From Cognatilysobacter bugurensis (lineage in GTDB: Bacteria > Pseudomonadota > Gammaproteobacteria > Xanthomonadales > Xanthomonadaceae), in the NCBI RefSeq assembly GCF_014652095.1, contig NZ_BMYD01000003.1, positions 310,001-374,000 on the forward strand: a stretch of DNA of 64,000 bases, in the 5' to 3' direction. Below are positions 7,968 to 16,374 of the stretch, piece after piece (within the stretch, counting starts at the first letter, position 1; the number at the start of each line of letters is the position of its first letter). The translations under genes and the position numbers were made by a program. Under the pieces are notes generated by a model, which saw nothing but the letters and a program-made list of their open reading frames with translations, had not been told where the DNA came from and did not search any database.

Positions 7968-8384
7968 ATGGGTGAACTGACGATCGCGGGGCTGGCGCGG
8001 ACAGGCGGCGTCGGCGTGGAAACGGTGCGGTATTACCAGCGTCGCGGCCTGCTTGCTGTGCCCGCGCGCGGCGCCGGGCGTGCGCCGGCCACGCGCCGCT
8101 ACGGCGAGGACGACGTCCGCCGTCTGCGCTTTATCCGCGCCGCCCAGGCGGCCGGCTTCACGCTGGAGCAGATCGATGCGCTGATGCAGCTCGACCGGGC
8201 CGAGGACCGCGCGCCCGCGCATGCGCTGGCTGTCGAACGCATCGCCGCGCTCGACGCGAAGATCGCCGAGCTCACGCGCGCCCGTGACGGCCTGCAGCGG
8301 CTGGCGCGCCGGTGCACCGGCGAAGGCGCGGGGCCGTGTCCGATCCTCTCGGCGTTCGAGCCCGAGTCGTCGGCGCCACCGTGA
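7968..8384 (+). CDS. MerR family transcriptional regulator (mercury-type)
   Basis: 138 residues. An N-terminal winged helix-turn-helix (TIAGLARTGGVGVETVRYYQ, then RRYGEDDVRRLRFI) is followed by a long dimerisation helix and a C-terminal metal loop with Cys116 and Cys124 (RRCTGEGAGPCPIL). MerR binds Hg(II) with three cysteines (82, 117, 126 in Tn501). The last two are matched, but the position of Cys82 has no Cys (region LDRAEDRAPAH), so metal selectivity is likely altered. It should bind the dyad at 7942-7959 and control both itself and the divergent glutaredoxin-MauE gene. No merT, merP or merA lies nearby. Confidence 0.9.
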   Translation: MGELTIAGLARTGGVGVETVRYYQRRGLLAVPARGAGRAPATRRYGEDDVRRLRFIRAAQAAGFTLEQIDALMQLDRAEDRAPAHALAVERIAALDAKIAELTRARDGLQRLARRCTGEGAGPCPILSAFEPESSAPP

Positions 8385-8485
8385 AGCGCCGACACGCCGC
8401 GGCCACTCAAGCGTATCGAGCCCGCCCATCACGGCCGCCTAATTCGATCCGCGGCACGGTAAGGCCTCCCCGCACGGACCTGCCG

Positions 8486-8812
8486 ATGTCGATGTCCGAC
8501 CCCCGTGAACTCGCCGAACGCGCACGCATTGTCGACCTGCGCCTCGAGCAGTGGTACCAGGCGCGACGGCTTCAACTGCCGCTCGAAGTGCAGTCCGAAT
8601 TCACTGCGATGGCGTTCGAGGCGATCGCACGTGATCCGGCGAGCGATCCGAACGCCGTGATGGACACGCTGATCGTCGAACTCGACGAGCGGCTGGGGCA
8701 CATCGCCTCCTCGGAGGGCCGGTCCGCCACCGGCCGTCGCCGTGCGCGGCCCTCGCTGATGGACCGCTTGCGTCGCCCGTTCCGCGGGTCGGACGCACCT
8801 CCGCCACGCTGA
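8486..8812 (+). CDS. Hypothetical protein
   Basis: 108 residues; starts at ATG 8486 or 8492 (MSMSDPREL). The first 70 residues form two or three acidic amphipathic helices (ELAERARIVDLRLEQWYQAR, then SEFTAMAFEAIARDP and DTLIVELDERL); the C-terminal 35 residues are Arg/Ser/Pro-rich and look disordered. No membrane segment or catalytic motif. I do not recognise the family. The codon pattern is like that of neighbouring genes, which supports it being real. Confidence 0.6.
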   Translation: MSMSDPRELAERARIVDLRLEQWYQARRLQLPLEVQSEFTAMAFEAIARDPASDPNAVMDTLIVELDERLGHIASSEGRSATGRRRARPSLMDRLRRPFRGSDAPPPR

Positions 8813-8910
8813 TATTCGAGCGGCTGGCTCGACCTTCGCACGACCTTTACGGCGGGTCGCGATCCTTACGCTCGCGTGCATCGAGCGCGCGAACCATTCA
8901 AGGACCCGCC

Positions 8911-9273
8911 ATGAACATCCGTCCCGTATTGCTCGCCCTCGCGCTGGGTCTGACGCTCGGCGCCTGCAACAACGCAGGCAACGACGCCGCGGCCGAAGCC
9001 GCAGAAGCCGCAGGCGAGGCGCAGGAAGCCGCAAGCAGCGCCGCCGCCACGGGCGATGCCGCTGCCGCGGACACCGCCCAAGCTGCCGCGGAGGCCGCCG
9101 CTGCCGCCGCCGATGCTGCCGCCCAGACCCAGGCGTCCGCTGGCGTCGACGGTCTGCCGCGCGACGACCTCGGCGACGCCGCCGAGCAGGCCGCCGAAGC
9201 CGCCGAAGAGGCGAAGGACGCCGCGCAGGAAGCCAACGACGCGGCGCACGAGGAGCCGGCGCCGGTGCAGTAA
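8911..9273 (+). CDS. Ala/Glu-rich small lipoprotein
   Basis: 120 residues. The signal sequence ends in a lipobox (LTLGAC, Cys19), so it should be a lipoprotein anchored in the outer or inner membrane. The rest is nearly all Ala, Glu, Asp and Gln in heptad-like order (AAEAAEAAGEAQEAA, then EQAAEAAEEAKDAAQEA), predicting a long helix or coiled coil comparable to Lpp-type lipoproteins. Shine-Dalgarno AAGGAC at about 8900. It ends at a strong terminator. Confidence 0.8.
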   Translation: MNIRPVLLALALGLTLGACNNAGNDAAAEAAEAAGEAQEAASSAAATGDAAAADTAQAAAEAAAAAADAAAQTQASAGVDGLPRDDLGDAAEQAAEAAEEAKDAAQEANDAAHEEPAPVQ

Positions 9274-9298
9274 GCAAAACACGCGGCTGCACGACGCG

Positions 9299-9330
9299 AA
9301 AAGCCGCCGGGTGACCGGCGGCTTTTTTCT
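9299..9330 (+). terminator. Rho-independent terminator
   Basis: Stem AAGCCGCCGG / CCGGCGGCTT with loop GTGA, followed by a run of Ts ending TTTTTTCT. It lies 28 bp after the lipoprotein stop. Stem, loop and T tract are all as expected. Confidence 0.92.
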
Positions 9331-9499
9331 ATTTCGTTCGTCCGGGGTGCGCCGGCAACGATCTTGTTTAGCGGCCGCGCCGAGATTGACTGGCGAGATC
9401 GCGTGTCGATTACGATCGACGGGCATCAACCGGGCCGCTCACGATTAACTCATGACCGCGCGGACGCGTTGCTTCAACGCGGCGCGCACGAGCCCGCGA

Positions 9500-9694
9500 T
9501 CAGCGTCGCCCGTCGCCGCGCTTGGACCCCGGCGCACGGTAGCCACCGCGATGCATGCGATCGTCGCGATTGCCCGCGCGGCTGGCGGAGTTGAGGACGC
9601 TGTCGAGCAGGCCCTTCGGGCCGCCGTGCTTGGCGAGTGCCTTGGTCACCGCGTAACCAACGGCAAGTTTGACGAGTTTGCGCATCAGGGGCAT
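9500..9694 (-). CDS. Small basic hypothetical protein
   Basis: 64 residues, starting MPLMRKLVKLAVGYAVTKAL; a second ATG at 9685 (MRKLVK) is also possible. The N-terminal half could be one amphipathic or membrane-associated helix; the C-terminal half is Arg/Gly-rich (RDDRMHRGGYRAPGSKRG). It resembles short conserved proteins of the Xanthomonadaceae without known function. AGGTGA lies upstream of the first ATG and supports it. Confidence 0.6.
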   Translation of the reverse strand: MPLMRKLVKLAVGYAVTKALAKHGGPKGLLDSVLNSASRAGNRDDRMHRGGYRAPGSKRGDGRR

Positions 9695-9791
9695 GGGTCA
9701 CCTGGGGATGGGGCAGTCCGACGGACCGGCCCGTTGGAGTGTGCGCGCGGGCCGGTGTAGGCGCGCTTCATGCACCAAGCAGAGTGCGGCG

Positions 9792-9817
9792 GCCACGCCG
9801 CGACTGGGCGGCGTGGC
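9792..9817 (-). terminator. GC hairpin downstream of a small minus-strand gene
   Basis: Stem GCCACGCCGC / GCGGCGTGGC (10 bp, 6-nt loop), 12 bp past the stop of the gene at 9829-10032. No T tract, so it may be a Rho-independent terminator of the GC-rich type or only an mRNA end stabiliser. Confidence 0.4.
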
Positions 9818-9828
9818 GCGGTCGCCTG

Positions 9829-10032
9829 TTACTGCTTGTTGCGGCTGAAGCCGGCGCCCTGCCCGTGCATCGCGGTCGGCTGGCCTTCGCTCTTCGCGCC
9901 TTCGGACTGGTCGCTGAAGTTGTCCTTGTACGCCTTCTGCGCGTCCCGCTGCGTCTGCGTGTTGATGCGGCCCTGGTTAACGGCCTGGCTCAGCTGCGGA
10001 TTGTTCGGGTCGAGGTTCTTCTTCTTGCTCAT
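9829..10032 (-). CDS. Small hydrophilic hypothetical protein
   Basis: 67 residues. ATG 10032 is preceded by AGGAGA at good spacing. The sequence is strongly hydrophilic: MSKKKNLDPNNPQLSQAV, then Gln/Asp/Lys-rich and a Gly-rich tail. It has no hydrophobic core and is probably disordered, as seen for small stress or desiccation proteins. No family recognised; a longer frame upstream lacks a Shine-Dalgarno. Confidence 0.65.
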   Translation of the reverse strand: MSKKKNLDPNNPQLSQAVNQGRINTQTQRDAQKAYKDNFSDQSEGAKSEGQPTAMHGQGAGFSRNKQ

Positions 10033-10256
10033 GACGATCTCCTGTTGCATGGCCACCGGTGGCGGCGGCACGGGACCAGCCTCCCGCATCGAGCGTTAGC
10101 GCAGGGCGAGCGGCGCGTCAGCGCGGCGTACCGAGCGAGTCGCGAGACGGCGGTCCTACGGCTCAACGAAGGCGCGCGACGAGACACCCTTTGGCGCCAG
10201 GTCGGCCTCGTCGACGATGCTGGCCTGCCTCGACCAGGGCCAACAGGGAGCGCCAC

Positions 10257-10895
10257 ATGTCCGCCGTCGCAACCATCCGGCTCAACCGCATGGAGCTCAA
10301 GCTTGCGGACACCGACGATCCGGTGGCACAGAAAACGAGCTGGGATCCAACCAAGCCCGGCGGCGCGAACTTCAAGACGCACGAGCTGGTCGCGACGCCG
10401 GGCGCGCTGTGCGTTAAGCACTCGGCCGGCGGCATGGCGTTCGCAGGTGCGTTCGCGGGCTTCGGCGCGCTGTTCGTGCTGATCGGCCTGTCGATCCTGT
10501 TTCTCGACGGGCAGTTCGGCGGCCTGCTGTTCGCCGCGGTCGGCAGCCTGTTCGTCTTTGCCGGCCTCTTCCTGCTCAAGCGCGAGGCGCCGCTGACGTT
10601 CGACCTCCGCGCCGGCGTGTACTTTCGCGGCAAGACGCACCGAAGCCGTGGCGGGCCGCGCGACGTGCAGGGCCCGCTGGCGTCGATCCATGCGCTGCAG
10701 GTGCTGCAGGAGCGCATTCGTTCGAGTTCGAGCAGTGGCGGCGCGGGGAGCTTCACGAGTCACGAGCTCAACCTCGTATTCGCCGACGGATCGCGCGTGA
10801 ACGTGCTCGATCACGGCCACGGCGATGCGGTGCTCGACGCGGCCAAGCAACTCGGATCAGCGCTCGACGTGCCGATCTGGCAGGCAAGTTATTGA
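10257..10895 (+). CDS. Membrane protein of unknown function, two TM helices
   Basis: 212 residues. ATG 10257 has AGGGAG at 10245-10250. A soluble N-terminal part (1-55) is followed by two adjacent membrane helices (about 62-83 and 87-107) and a C-terminal soluble domain of about 100 residues with the strands LTFDLRAGVYFRGK and HELNLVFADGSRVNVLDHG. The fold of the tail looks like a small PH-like or bPH-type barrel, but this is only a guess. No partner gene is obvious. Confidence 0.7.
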   Translation: MSAVATIRLNRMELKLADTDDPVAQKTSWDPTKPGGANFKTHELVATPGALCVKHSAGGMAFAGAFAGFGALFVLIGLSILFLDGQFGGLLFAAVGSLFVFAGLFLLKREAPLTFDLRAGVYFRGKTHRSRGGPRDVQGPLASIHALQVLQERIRSSSSSGGAGSFTSHELNLVFADGSRVNVLDHGHGDAVLDAAKQLGSALDVPIWQASY

Positions 10896-11136
10896 GCCAC
10901 GTCGACCCCGTCGATGATGCGTCGGCATCGAACGGGCCGGATCGACATCGACGCACGTGTGTCGGGGATGCCTTGTAAGCGGCGGAACAGCCCTTTTTTC
11001 CGGAAGGCCGGGCGCAAACGCGGGCCCGCGGCGTGCATGTTTCAAAGAGTGGACATGCGCAACGCGGGCATCGGCCCGCGATCGGCGGTACGCTCGAGCA
11101 CCATGAGCGCCATCACTGCGGCGCGAAGGAGCCGCG

Positions 11137-12750
11137 ATGAGCACGGCCGCGTTGTTCGACGTGACCACCGCGATGAGCGCACGCATGCAGTCGCATTCCT
11201 GGGAAACGACGCCGATCGCCCGGCCCGGTGCTCGCTCTTTGGCGGTTCGCAGCGCGGTGCCGGGAGTGCTCGCCCCGCGTGAGCCGCGTTCGATCTCGTG
11301 GGGGCCGTCGTTGTGCCTGCTCTACAACGACGCCTGCGCGGACATGATGGACGGCGGCCATCCGGCGGCGCTCGATCGGCCGCTGCCACAGGTCGGGCCC
11401 GAGTCCTGGGACAACGTGCGCCCGGACGCGGCGTCCGCACTCACGGGTCGACCCGCGTTCCGCGGGTTCATGCCGCTGCGGCGCGAAACCCACGGCGCCG
11501 CGACGCAGCACTGCCACACGATCGCGTGCTCGCCGCTGCATGACGGCGACGGCGGCATCAGCGGCATGCAGTGCCTGACCGTGAACACGACCGAGCGCGT
11601 GATCGCCGAACTCATGCACCGGCGCGAGCTGGATTCGCTGCGCCAGCTCTTCGACGAAGCGCCCGGTTTCATGGCGGTGCTGCGTGGGCCGGATTACGTG
11701 TACGAGCTTGCGAATCGCGCATACGAATCGCTCGTGGGGCGCGGCGGGCTTGTGGGCCGCTCGCTGCGCCGCGCGCTGCCGCGCATCGACGGCCGGCGCT
11801 ACCTCGAGTTGCTCGACCAGGTTCGTACGACGGGCCGCGCGTTCGTCGGACGCGCGATGCCGGCGCAGGTTATCGACGCGAACGGGGCAGTCGCCGAGCG
11901 CTATGTCGACCTGGTGTTCCAGCCGATCGTCGACGGGACGAGTGGCGAGGTCGCGCGCATCTTCGTGCAGGGCGCCGACGTCACCGAGCGCGAGCGTGCG
12001 GTGCACGCATTGCAGGAGGAGGCGCGCGAGAAGGACCGCTTCCTCGCGATGCTGGCGCACGAATTGCGCAACCCGCTCGCGCCGATCGCGCACGCCGCGG
12101 CGGTGCTGCGCGCCGGCGGTGGAGACGGCGAGCGCGGTCGCCAGCTGGGCGACGTGATTCATCGCCAAACCGCCCAGCTCGCGCGCATCGTCGACGACCT
12201 CGTCGATGTCGCGCGTGCCAGCCGCGGCAGCCTGCAGCTCGTCTGCGCGAAGCTCGACCTGCGCGCGGTGGTGCAGGGGGCGATCGAAGAGATCGCGCCG
12301 CTCATCGAACGCAAGCGGCACCGCCTCGACACCCACCTGCCTGCTTCTGTCGTGCCGGTATGGGGCGATGCCGCGCGGCTCACGCAGGTCATCGCGAACC
12401 TGCTTGCAAACGCGGCGCGTTACACGGCCGAGGGCGGCGCGCTCTCGGTGTCGCTCGATACGGTCGACGGGCACGCGGTGCTCGCGGTGCGCGACGACGG
12501 CATCGGCATCGACCCGGCGATGCTCCCGCGCGTGTTCGAACTGTTCGCCCAGGCCGACACCGCGCCGACGCACCGCGAAGGCGGGCTCGGCGTCGGGCTT
12601 GCGCTCGTGCGCCACCTCGTGGAGCTGCACCGCGGCCGCGTGACGGCCGCGAGCGACGGCTTGGGCCGCGGCGCGTGCTTCACCGTGCAGGTGCCCGTGC
12701 ACGTGGTTGAGGTCGACACCGCCATGCCGGCCGCGCAGCCGGTCGCATGA
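11137..12750 (+). CDS. PAS sensor histidine kinase
   Basis: 537 residues, soluble. ATG 11137 has AAGGAG upstream. Two PAS-like regions (about 45-150, with CLLYNDACADMM; and 165-285, with LFDEAPGFMAVLRG and YELANRAYE) precede HisKA with His308 in LAHELRNPL and a HATPase domain with NLLANAARYT, DDGIGIDP and GGLGVGLALVRHLV. No receiver domain. The kinase core is close to that of the hybrid kinase at 1951-3558, so the two are paralogues. The first PAS domain is of the type that reads a blank-like image of the cell state without a visible flavin Cys; ligand unknown. No regulator gene is next to it. Confidence 0.9.
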   Translation: MSTAALFDVTTAMSARMQSHSWETTPIARPGARSLAVRSAVPGVLAPREPRSISWGPSLCLLYNDACADMMDGGHPAALDRPLPQVGPESWDNVRPDAASALTGRPAFRGFMPLRRETHGAATQHCHTIACSPLHDGDGGISGMQCLTVNTTERVIAELMHRRELDSLRQLFDEAPGFMAVLRGPDYVYELANRAYESLVGRGGLVGRSLRRALPRIDGRRYLELLDQVRTTGRAFVGRAMPAQVIDANGAVAERYVDLVFQPIVDGTSGEVARIFVQGADVTERERAVHALQEEAREKDRFLAMLAHELRNPLAPIAHAAAVLRAGGGDGERGRQLGDVIHRQTAQLARIVDDLVDVARASRGSLQLVCAKLDLRAVVQGAIEEIAPLIERKRHRLDTHLPASVVPVWGDAARLTQVIANLLANAARYTAEGGALSVSLDTVDGHAVLAVRDDGIGIDPAMLPRVFELFAQADTAPTHREGGLGVGLALVRHLVELHRGRVTAASDGLGRGACFTVQVPVHVVEVDTAMPAAQPVA

Positions 12751-12757
12751 CGCGCGC

Positions 12758-14020
12758 TCAGGCCTCGCCGACGCGCGCCCCGCGGCCTTCGAGGAACGCG
12801 GCCACGTCCGCACCACCGGGCTGCTGGTACAGGCGGAGATCAAACGCGGGCAGCACCGCGAGCAGGTGATCGAAGATGTCGGCCTGCGTGGCCTCGAAGT
12901 CGGCCAGGCCGGTGTCGACCGTGAAGCAGTACACCTCGAGCGGCAGCCCGGTCGGGCCCGGTTCGAGCTGCCGCATCATGCACATCAGGTCGTGGTCGAC
13001 GCGCGGATGCGCGCGCAAATACGCGCAGGCGTACGCGCGGAACGTGCCGAGGTTGGTCACGCGGCGCGTGTTGACCGGGTGCCGGCCGGCCGCCTCGAGG
13101 CGCTCATTGTGCTCGGCGAGTTCCTCGCACTTGCGCTCGAGGTAGTCGTCGATGAGCGAGATAGCGCGCAGCGCGTCGCGCTCGGACGCGTCGAGAAACC
13201 GCACCGAACTCTGGTCGATCAGCAGCGCACGCTTGATGCGCCGCGCCCCCGATTCCTGCATGCCGCGCCAGTTACGGAAACTCTCGCTCATCAGGCGGTA
13301 GGTCGGGATCGTCGTGATCGTCTTGTCCCAGTTCTGCACCTTGACCGTGTTGAGCGCCATGTCGATGACGTGGCCGTTCGCGTCGAGCGCGGGCATCTCG
13401 ATCCAATCGCCGACGCGCACCATGTCGTTCGTGCTGAGCTGGATGCTTGCCACGAGCGAGAGGATCGAGTCCTTGAACACGAGCAGCAGCACCGCGCTCA
13501 GTGCGCCGAAGCCCGACAGCAGCAGCCACGGGGAGCGGTCCACGAGCGTGGCGACGGCCACGACGGCGGCGATCGCGAACACGACGATCTTCGCCATCTG
13601 CACGTAGCCCTTAATGGGCCGTTCGTGCGCGCGGTCGCGCGTGCGCAGGTACCAGTCGTTGACGGCGTCGAGCAGGTGGCTCAGCGCGAGCGCGATGGCC
13701 ACCGCCAGAAACGCGAGTGCGACGTTGCCGACGACGACGCGCACTTCAGGCGCGAGATCGGGCATGTATTGCACGCTTGCCCAGACGACCACGGCGGGCA
13801 CGATGTTCGCGAGCCGTCGCAGCACGCCGTGATCGTGCAGCGCTTCCCGGCCGCCGCCCGTGAGCCGTTGCAGCACGCGGCCGAGCACACGCAGCAGCAC
13901 GTGGCGCATCAGCCAGTTGGTGGCCCACGCCACGAGCGCGAGCACGACGAGCGCGACCGCCGCGTGTGCATAGGGCCGGCCGTCGAACGGCACGAGCCTG
14001 TCGATCGACGCGCTCAGCAT
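12758..14020 (-). CDS. YbdG-type mechanosensitive ion channel (MscS superfamily)
   Basis: 420 residues, the size of E. coli YbdG (415). Five hydrophobic segments cover residues 18-190. The pore-lining helix is near GFGALSAVLLLVFKDSILSL, followed by the MscS beta domain (NDMVRVGDWIEMP, then NTVKVQNWDKTITTIPTYRL), which is near identical to the YbdG/YnaI signature. The C-terminal domain includes RRIKRALLIDQSSVRFLD. It opens on membrane tension to release ions during osmotic downshock (miniconductance class). It converges with the PAS kinase gene, 7 bp between stops. Confidence 0.93.
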   Translation of the reverse strand: MLSASIDRLVPFDGRPYAHAAVALVVLALVAWATNWLMRHVLLRVLGRVLQRLTGGGREALHDHGVLRRLANIVPAVVVWASVQYMPDLAPEVRVVVGNVALAFLAVAIALALSHLLDAVNDWYLRTRDRAHERPIKGYVQMAKIVVFAIAAVVAVATLVDRSPWLLLSGFGALSAVLLLVFKDSILSLVASIQLSTNDMVRVGDWIEMPALDANGHVIDMALNTVKVQNWDKTITTIPTYRLMSESFRNWRGMQESGARRIKRALLIDQSSVRFLDASERDALRAISLIDDYLERKCEELAEHNERLEAAGRHPVNTRRVTNLGTFRAYACAYLRAHPRVDHDLMCMMRQLEPGPTGLPLEVYCFTVDTGLADFEATQADIFDHLLAVLPAFDLRLYQQPGGADVAAFLEGRGARVGEA

Positions 14021-14146
14021 GCGGGCGACGTTAGCAACGGCGGTGTGCGCCGCATGTCATGCGGCGCTCAAGCGCGAGCGTGTAGCGGGTGACTGAGCAG
14101 ACCAAAGGTGGCCTCACGTTGCGTGCGCCACGCGTGTCGACATGAC

Positions 14147-14181
14147 GCTGCAGCGGCACCGCAGGACGGTGCCGCTGCAGC
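14147..14181 (-). terminator. Long GC hairpin, likely terminator of the LysM gene
   Basis: Perfect 14-bp stem GCTGCAGCGGCACC / GGTGCCGCTGCAGC with a 7-nt loop, 26 bp after the stop of the minus-strand LysM gene. No T run on either side. Confidence 0.5.
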
Positions 14182-14207
14182 ATCTATCCGAGTCAGACAA
14201 GCTTGGA

Positions 14208-14705
14208 TCAGTGCAGCTTTGGGGCATTCGGTAGCACGAGCACCTGGCCGGGGTGAATCATGTCCGGGTCCTCGATCTGATCGCGGTTGGCATCGAAGAT
14301 CGCATGCCAGCGGTCCGCGCGGCCATACACCTGCTGCGCGATCTTCGACAGCGAATCGCCCTTCTGCACAGTGTAGGTGCGCTGCCTCAGCGCTCCAGTC
14401 GTCGGCGGCTGCGTGCCGGTCGTCGTGTTGTGGGTCGCGCCTTGCGTCGCGCCGCCGGCCAACGTGCCAGACGCCGCGCTCCGGGTGACCGGCGTGGACG
14501 TTGCGCCGTTTGCACGTGGCGCCGCCGTCGGCCCCGAATCGGGGCGCGCGGTCTGCACCTGCGGCGCGGGACGCGCAGCCGTCGTCTGAGTGGGCTGCGG
14601 GGTTGCGGCCGGAGTCTTCGGCTTGCTCACGTCGCCGCGCTCGAGGAACTTGGCGAACGCGCGTTTGATCGGGTTGGAACGTTCATCGTCGGGCGTGCGG
14701 CTCAT
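14208..14705 (-). CDS. LysM domain protein
   Basis: 165 residues, starting MSRTPDDERSNPIKRAFAKF. The middle (30-105) is a low-complexity Thr/Pro/Ala linker. The C-terminal LysM domain (about 110-160) has YTVQKGDSLSKIAQQVYG, DANRDQIEDPD and HPGQVLVLP. LysM binds N-acetylglucosamine in peptidoglycan. There is no signal peptide, the layout of YgaU/Kbp-type cytoplasmic or leaderless LysM proteins, some of which bind K+ (inference). A K+ channel gene is divergent 160 bp away. Confidence 0.88.
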   Translation of the reverse strand: MSRTPDDERSNPIKRAFAKFLERGDVSKPKTPAATPQPTQTTAARPAPQVQTARPDSGPTAAPRANGATSTPVTRSAASGTLAGGATQGATHNTTTGTQPPTTGALRQRTYTVQKGDSLSKIAQQVYGRADRWHAIFDANRDQIEDPDMIHPGQVLVLPNAPKLH

Positions 14706-14864
14706 TGCAGGGTTTCCATTGGGGTGCGCGTCGACGTTGGCAGCGCCGGTGTTAGCGATGCATCGGGGTCGCGTGACGGCACGCCGTCTGCGTTCAAGTG
14801 CCGGCCAACCCCGCATGTGTCCGACGCTGCCGTGGCGTTGACGCACGGTGCGGACAATGCGCCG

Positions 14865-15950
14865 ATGGACCTGGCGCTGCGCATGGCGGGGGCGGCGCTC
14901 GTGGCGCTCGCACTCGCGGACGTCTTCTTCACCGTGCTCTATGCGCGTGCGGGCGCTGGCGTGCTGACGCCGCGCCTGAATCGGTGGACCTGGCGGGCTT
15001 TGATTCTCGTGTCGGGCCGCAGGGGCCATAGGCGCGACAAGCTCCTCGCGCTCGGCGGGCCGCTCATGCTCGTGCAGACCGCCTGCCTGTGGTTCACGCT
15101 GCTGGTGACCGGCACCGCCCTGCTGGTGTGGCCGTCGATGGGCGAGGGCGTGCAGGCGGGGCAGGGCGCCACGCCGACCGACTTCAATGCGGCGCTGTAC
15201 TTTGCGGGCTATTCGCTCACCACACTCGGCACCGGCGACCTCGTGCCGCGCACTGATTTCACGCGCGCGGTCATGGTCGGCGCCGCGCTCGTGGGGTTTT
15301 CAGTGCTGACGCTGACGCTCACGTATTTCATGTCGGTGTACGGCGCGCTCGAGCGCCGCAATGCGCTCGCGCAGGGGCTGCATCATCTGTCGGGCGCAAG
15401 CGGCGATCCGCTCGAGCTGCTCGAACACCTCGCAGGCGACGGCCGCCTGCCCGATCGCGTCGGCGATCTCACCGCGATCGGTCTGGGCCTGCTCGACCTG
15501 CTCGAGTCGCACCATGCCTATCCGGTGCTGCATTACTTCCGCTGGCCCGACCGGCGTTATGCGCTCGCGCGCATCGCGCTGCTCGCGATCGAGCCGGTGA
15601 CGTTGATGCGCAGCGGCGTGGCCGGAGAGCCGCTCTCGCGCGCCGCGCCGGTGGTCCTGATGTACAGCGGTGCCACCGATCTGCTCAAACAGACCGCGTC
15701 GGCGCTGCCGGGCGACGACCCCGATCGGGATGAGCCGGCGGACGAGGCCGAGGCACGTGTGCGTTTCGCCGCGGCGCTGTCGTGCCTGGCCCGCTTCGGC
15801 ATTGCGCCCGATCGCGACCACGACGAGGTCCTGCGCCGCTATCGCGAGCTGTCCACCCCGTGGCGACGCCGCGCGCGGGCGTTCGCGAACGCGATGGGCC
15901 ACGACTGGGACGAGATCGAGCCGTCGCGCACTGCGCACGAAGGCAGCTGA
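14865..15950 (+). CDS. Two-pore-helix type potassium channel protein
   Basis: 361 residues. An N-terminal helix (3-28), a helix at about 63-88, a pore loop with the K+ selectivity filter TLGTGD (120-125), then a helix at 133-158. The rest (160-361) is a soluble, Leu- and Arg-rich domain without RCK/TrkA-N signature (no GxGxxG). It fits the Ion_trans_2 family. GTGD instead of GYGD is a known variation in prokaryotic channels. The start MDLALRMAGAAL is the first in-frame ATG before a membrane helix. A DUF488-type gene follows after 4 bp. Confidence 0.85.
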   Translation: MDLALRMAGAALVALALADVFFTVLYARAGAGVLTPRLNRWTWRALILVSGRRGHRRDKLLALGGPLMLVQTACLWFTLLVTGTALLVWPSMGEGVQAGQGATPTDFNAALYFAGYSLTTLGTGDLVPRTDFTRAVMVGAALVGFSVLTLTLTYFMSVYGALERRNALAQGLHHLSGASGDPLELLEHLAGDGRLPDRVGDLTAIGLGLLDLLESHHAYPVLHYFRWPDRRYALARIALLAIEPVTLMRSGVAGEPLSRAAPVVLMYSGATDLLKQTASALPGDDPDRDEPADEAEARVRFAAALSCLARFGIAPDRDHDEVLRRYRELSTPWRRRARAFANAMGHDWDEIEPSRTAHEGS

Positions 15951-15954
15951 CGCG

Positions 15955-16341
15955 GTGGTCGTGCGCGTCGTCCGCCTCGGGTCGCCGCGAATTCTCGGAG
16001 AGGGCGTGCGCATCGGCACGGTGCGTCGGCCGCCGCGCGGCGTGCGGCGCGAAGAATTTGCCGCGCGCGATTACTACGACACCTGGCTGCCGCTGCTCGC
16101 CCCCTCGCCGGATGCCGTGAAGCTCGGGCTGGCCGCGCGCACCCCGGCCGACTGGCGCGCGTTCGAAGCCCGTTACCGGCGGGAGATGGCGCGCGGCGAT
16201 GCTGCCCATGCGCTGACGACCCTCGCCGCGCTGTCGCACACCGGCGACTTTTCGGTGGGCTGCTACTGCGAAGACGAGACCCGCTGTCACCGCCGGGTGC
16301 TGCGCGAGCTGCTGCGCGAGCGCGGCGCACGGCTGGCCTGA
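15955..16341 (+). CDS. DUF488-family protein
   Basis: About 128 residues. It starts at GTG 15955 or GTG 15961; no ATG is available in frame before the conserved region. It contains RIGTVRRPPRGVRREEFAAR, YYDTWLPLLAPS, WRAFEARYRREM and the C-terminal GCYCEDETRCHRRVLREL, the typical Cys-rich end of the DUF488/YeaO family. Function is unknown; the C-x-C...C-H arrangement suggests metal or redox binding. It starts 4 bp after the K+ channel stop and is probably co-translated. Confidence 0.85.
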   Translation: MVVRVVRLGSPRILGEGVRIGTVRRPPRGVRREEFAARDYYDTWLPLLAPSPDAVKLGLAARTPADWRAFEARYRREMARGDAAHALTTLAALSHTGDFSVGCYCEDETRCHRRVLRELLRERGARLA

Positions 16342-16374
16342 GTCGCGACAGGGCAGCCGCGCGGCCAGTACCCT

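Noticed and set aside
7156-8384. Mercury resistance operon
   Set aside because: The operator and regulator are mer-like, but merT, merP and merA are absent and the regulator lacks one of the three Hg-binding cysteines.
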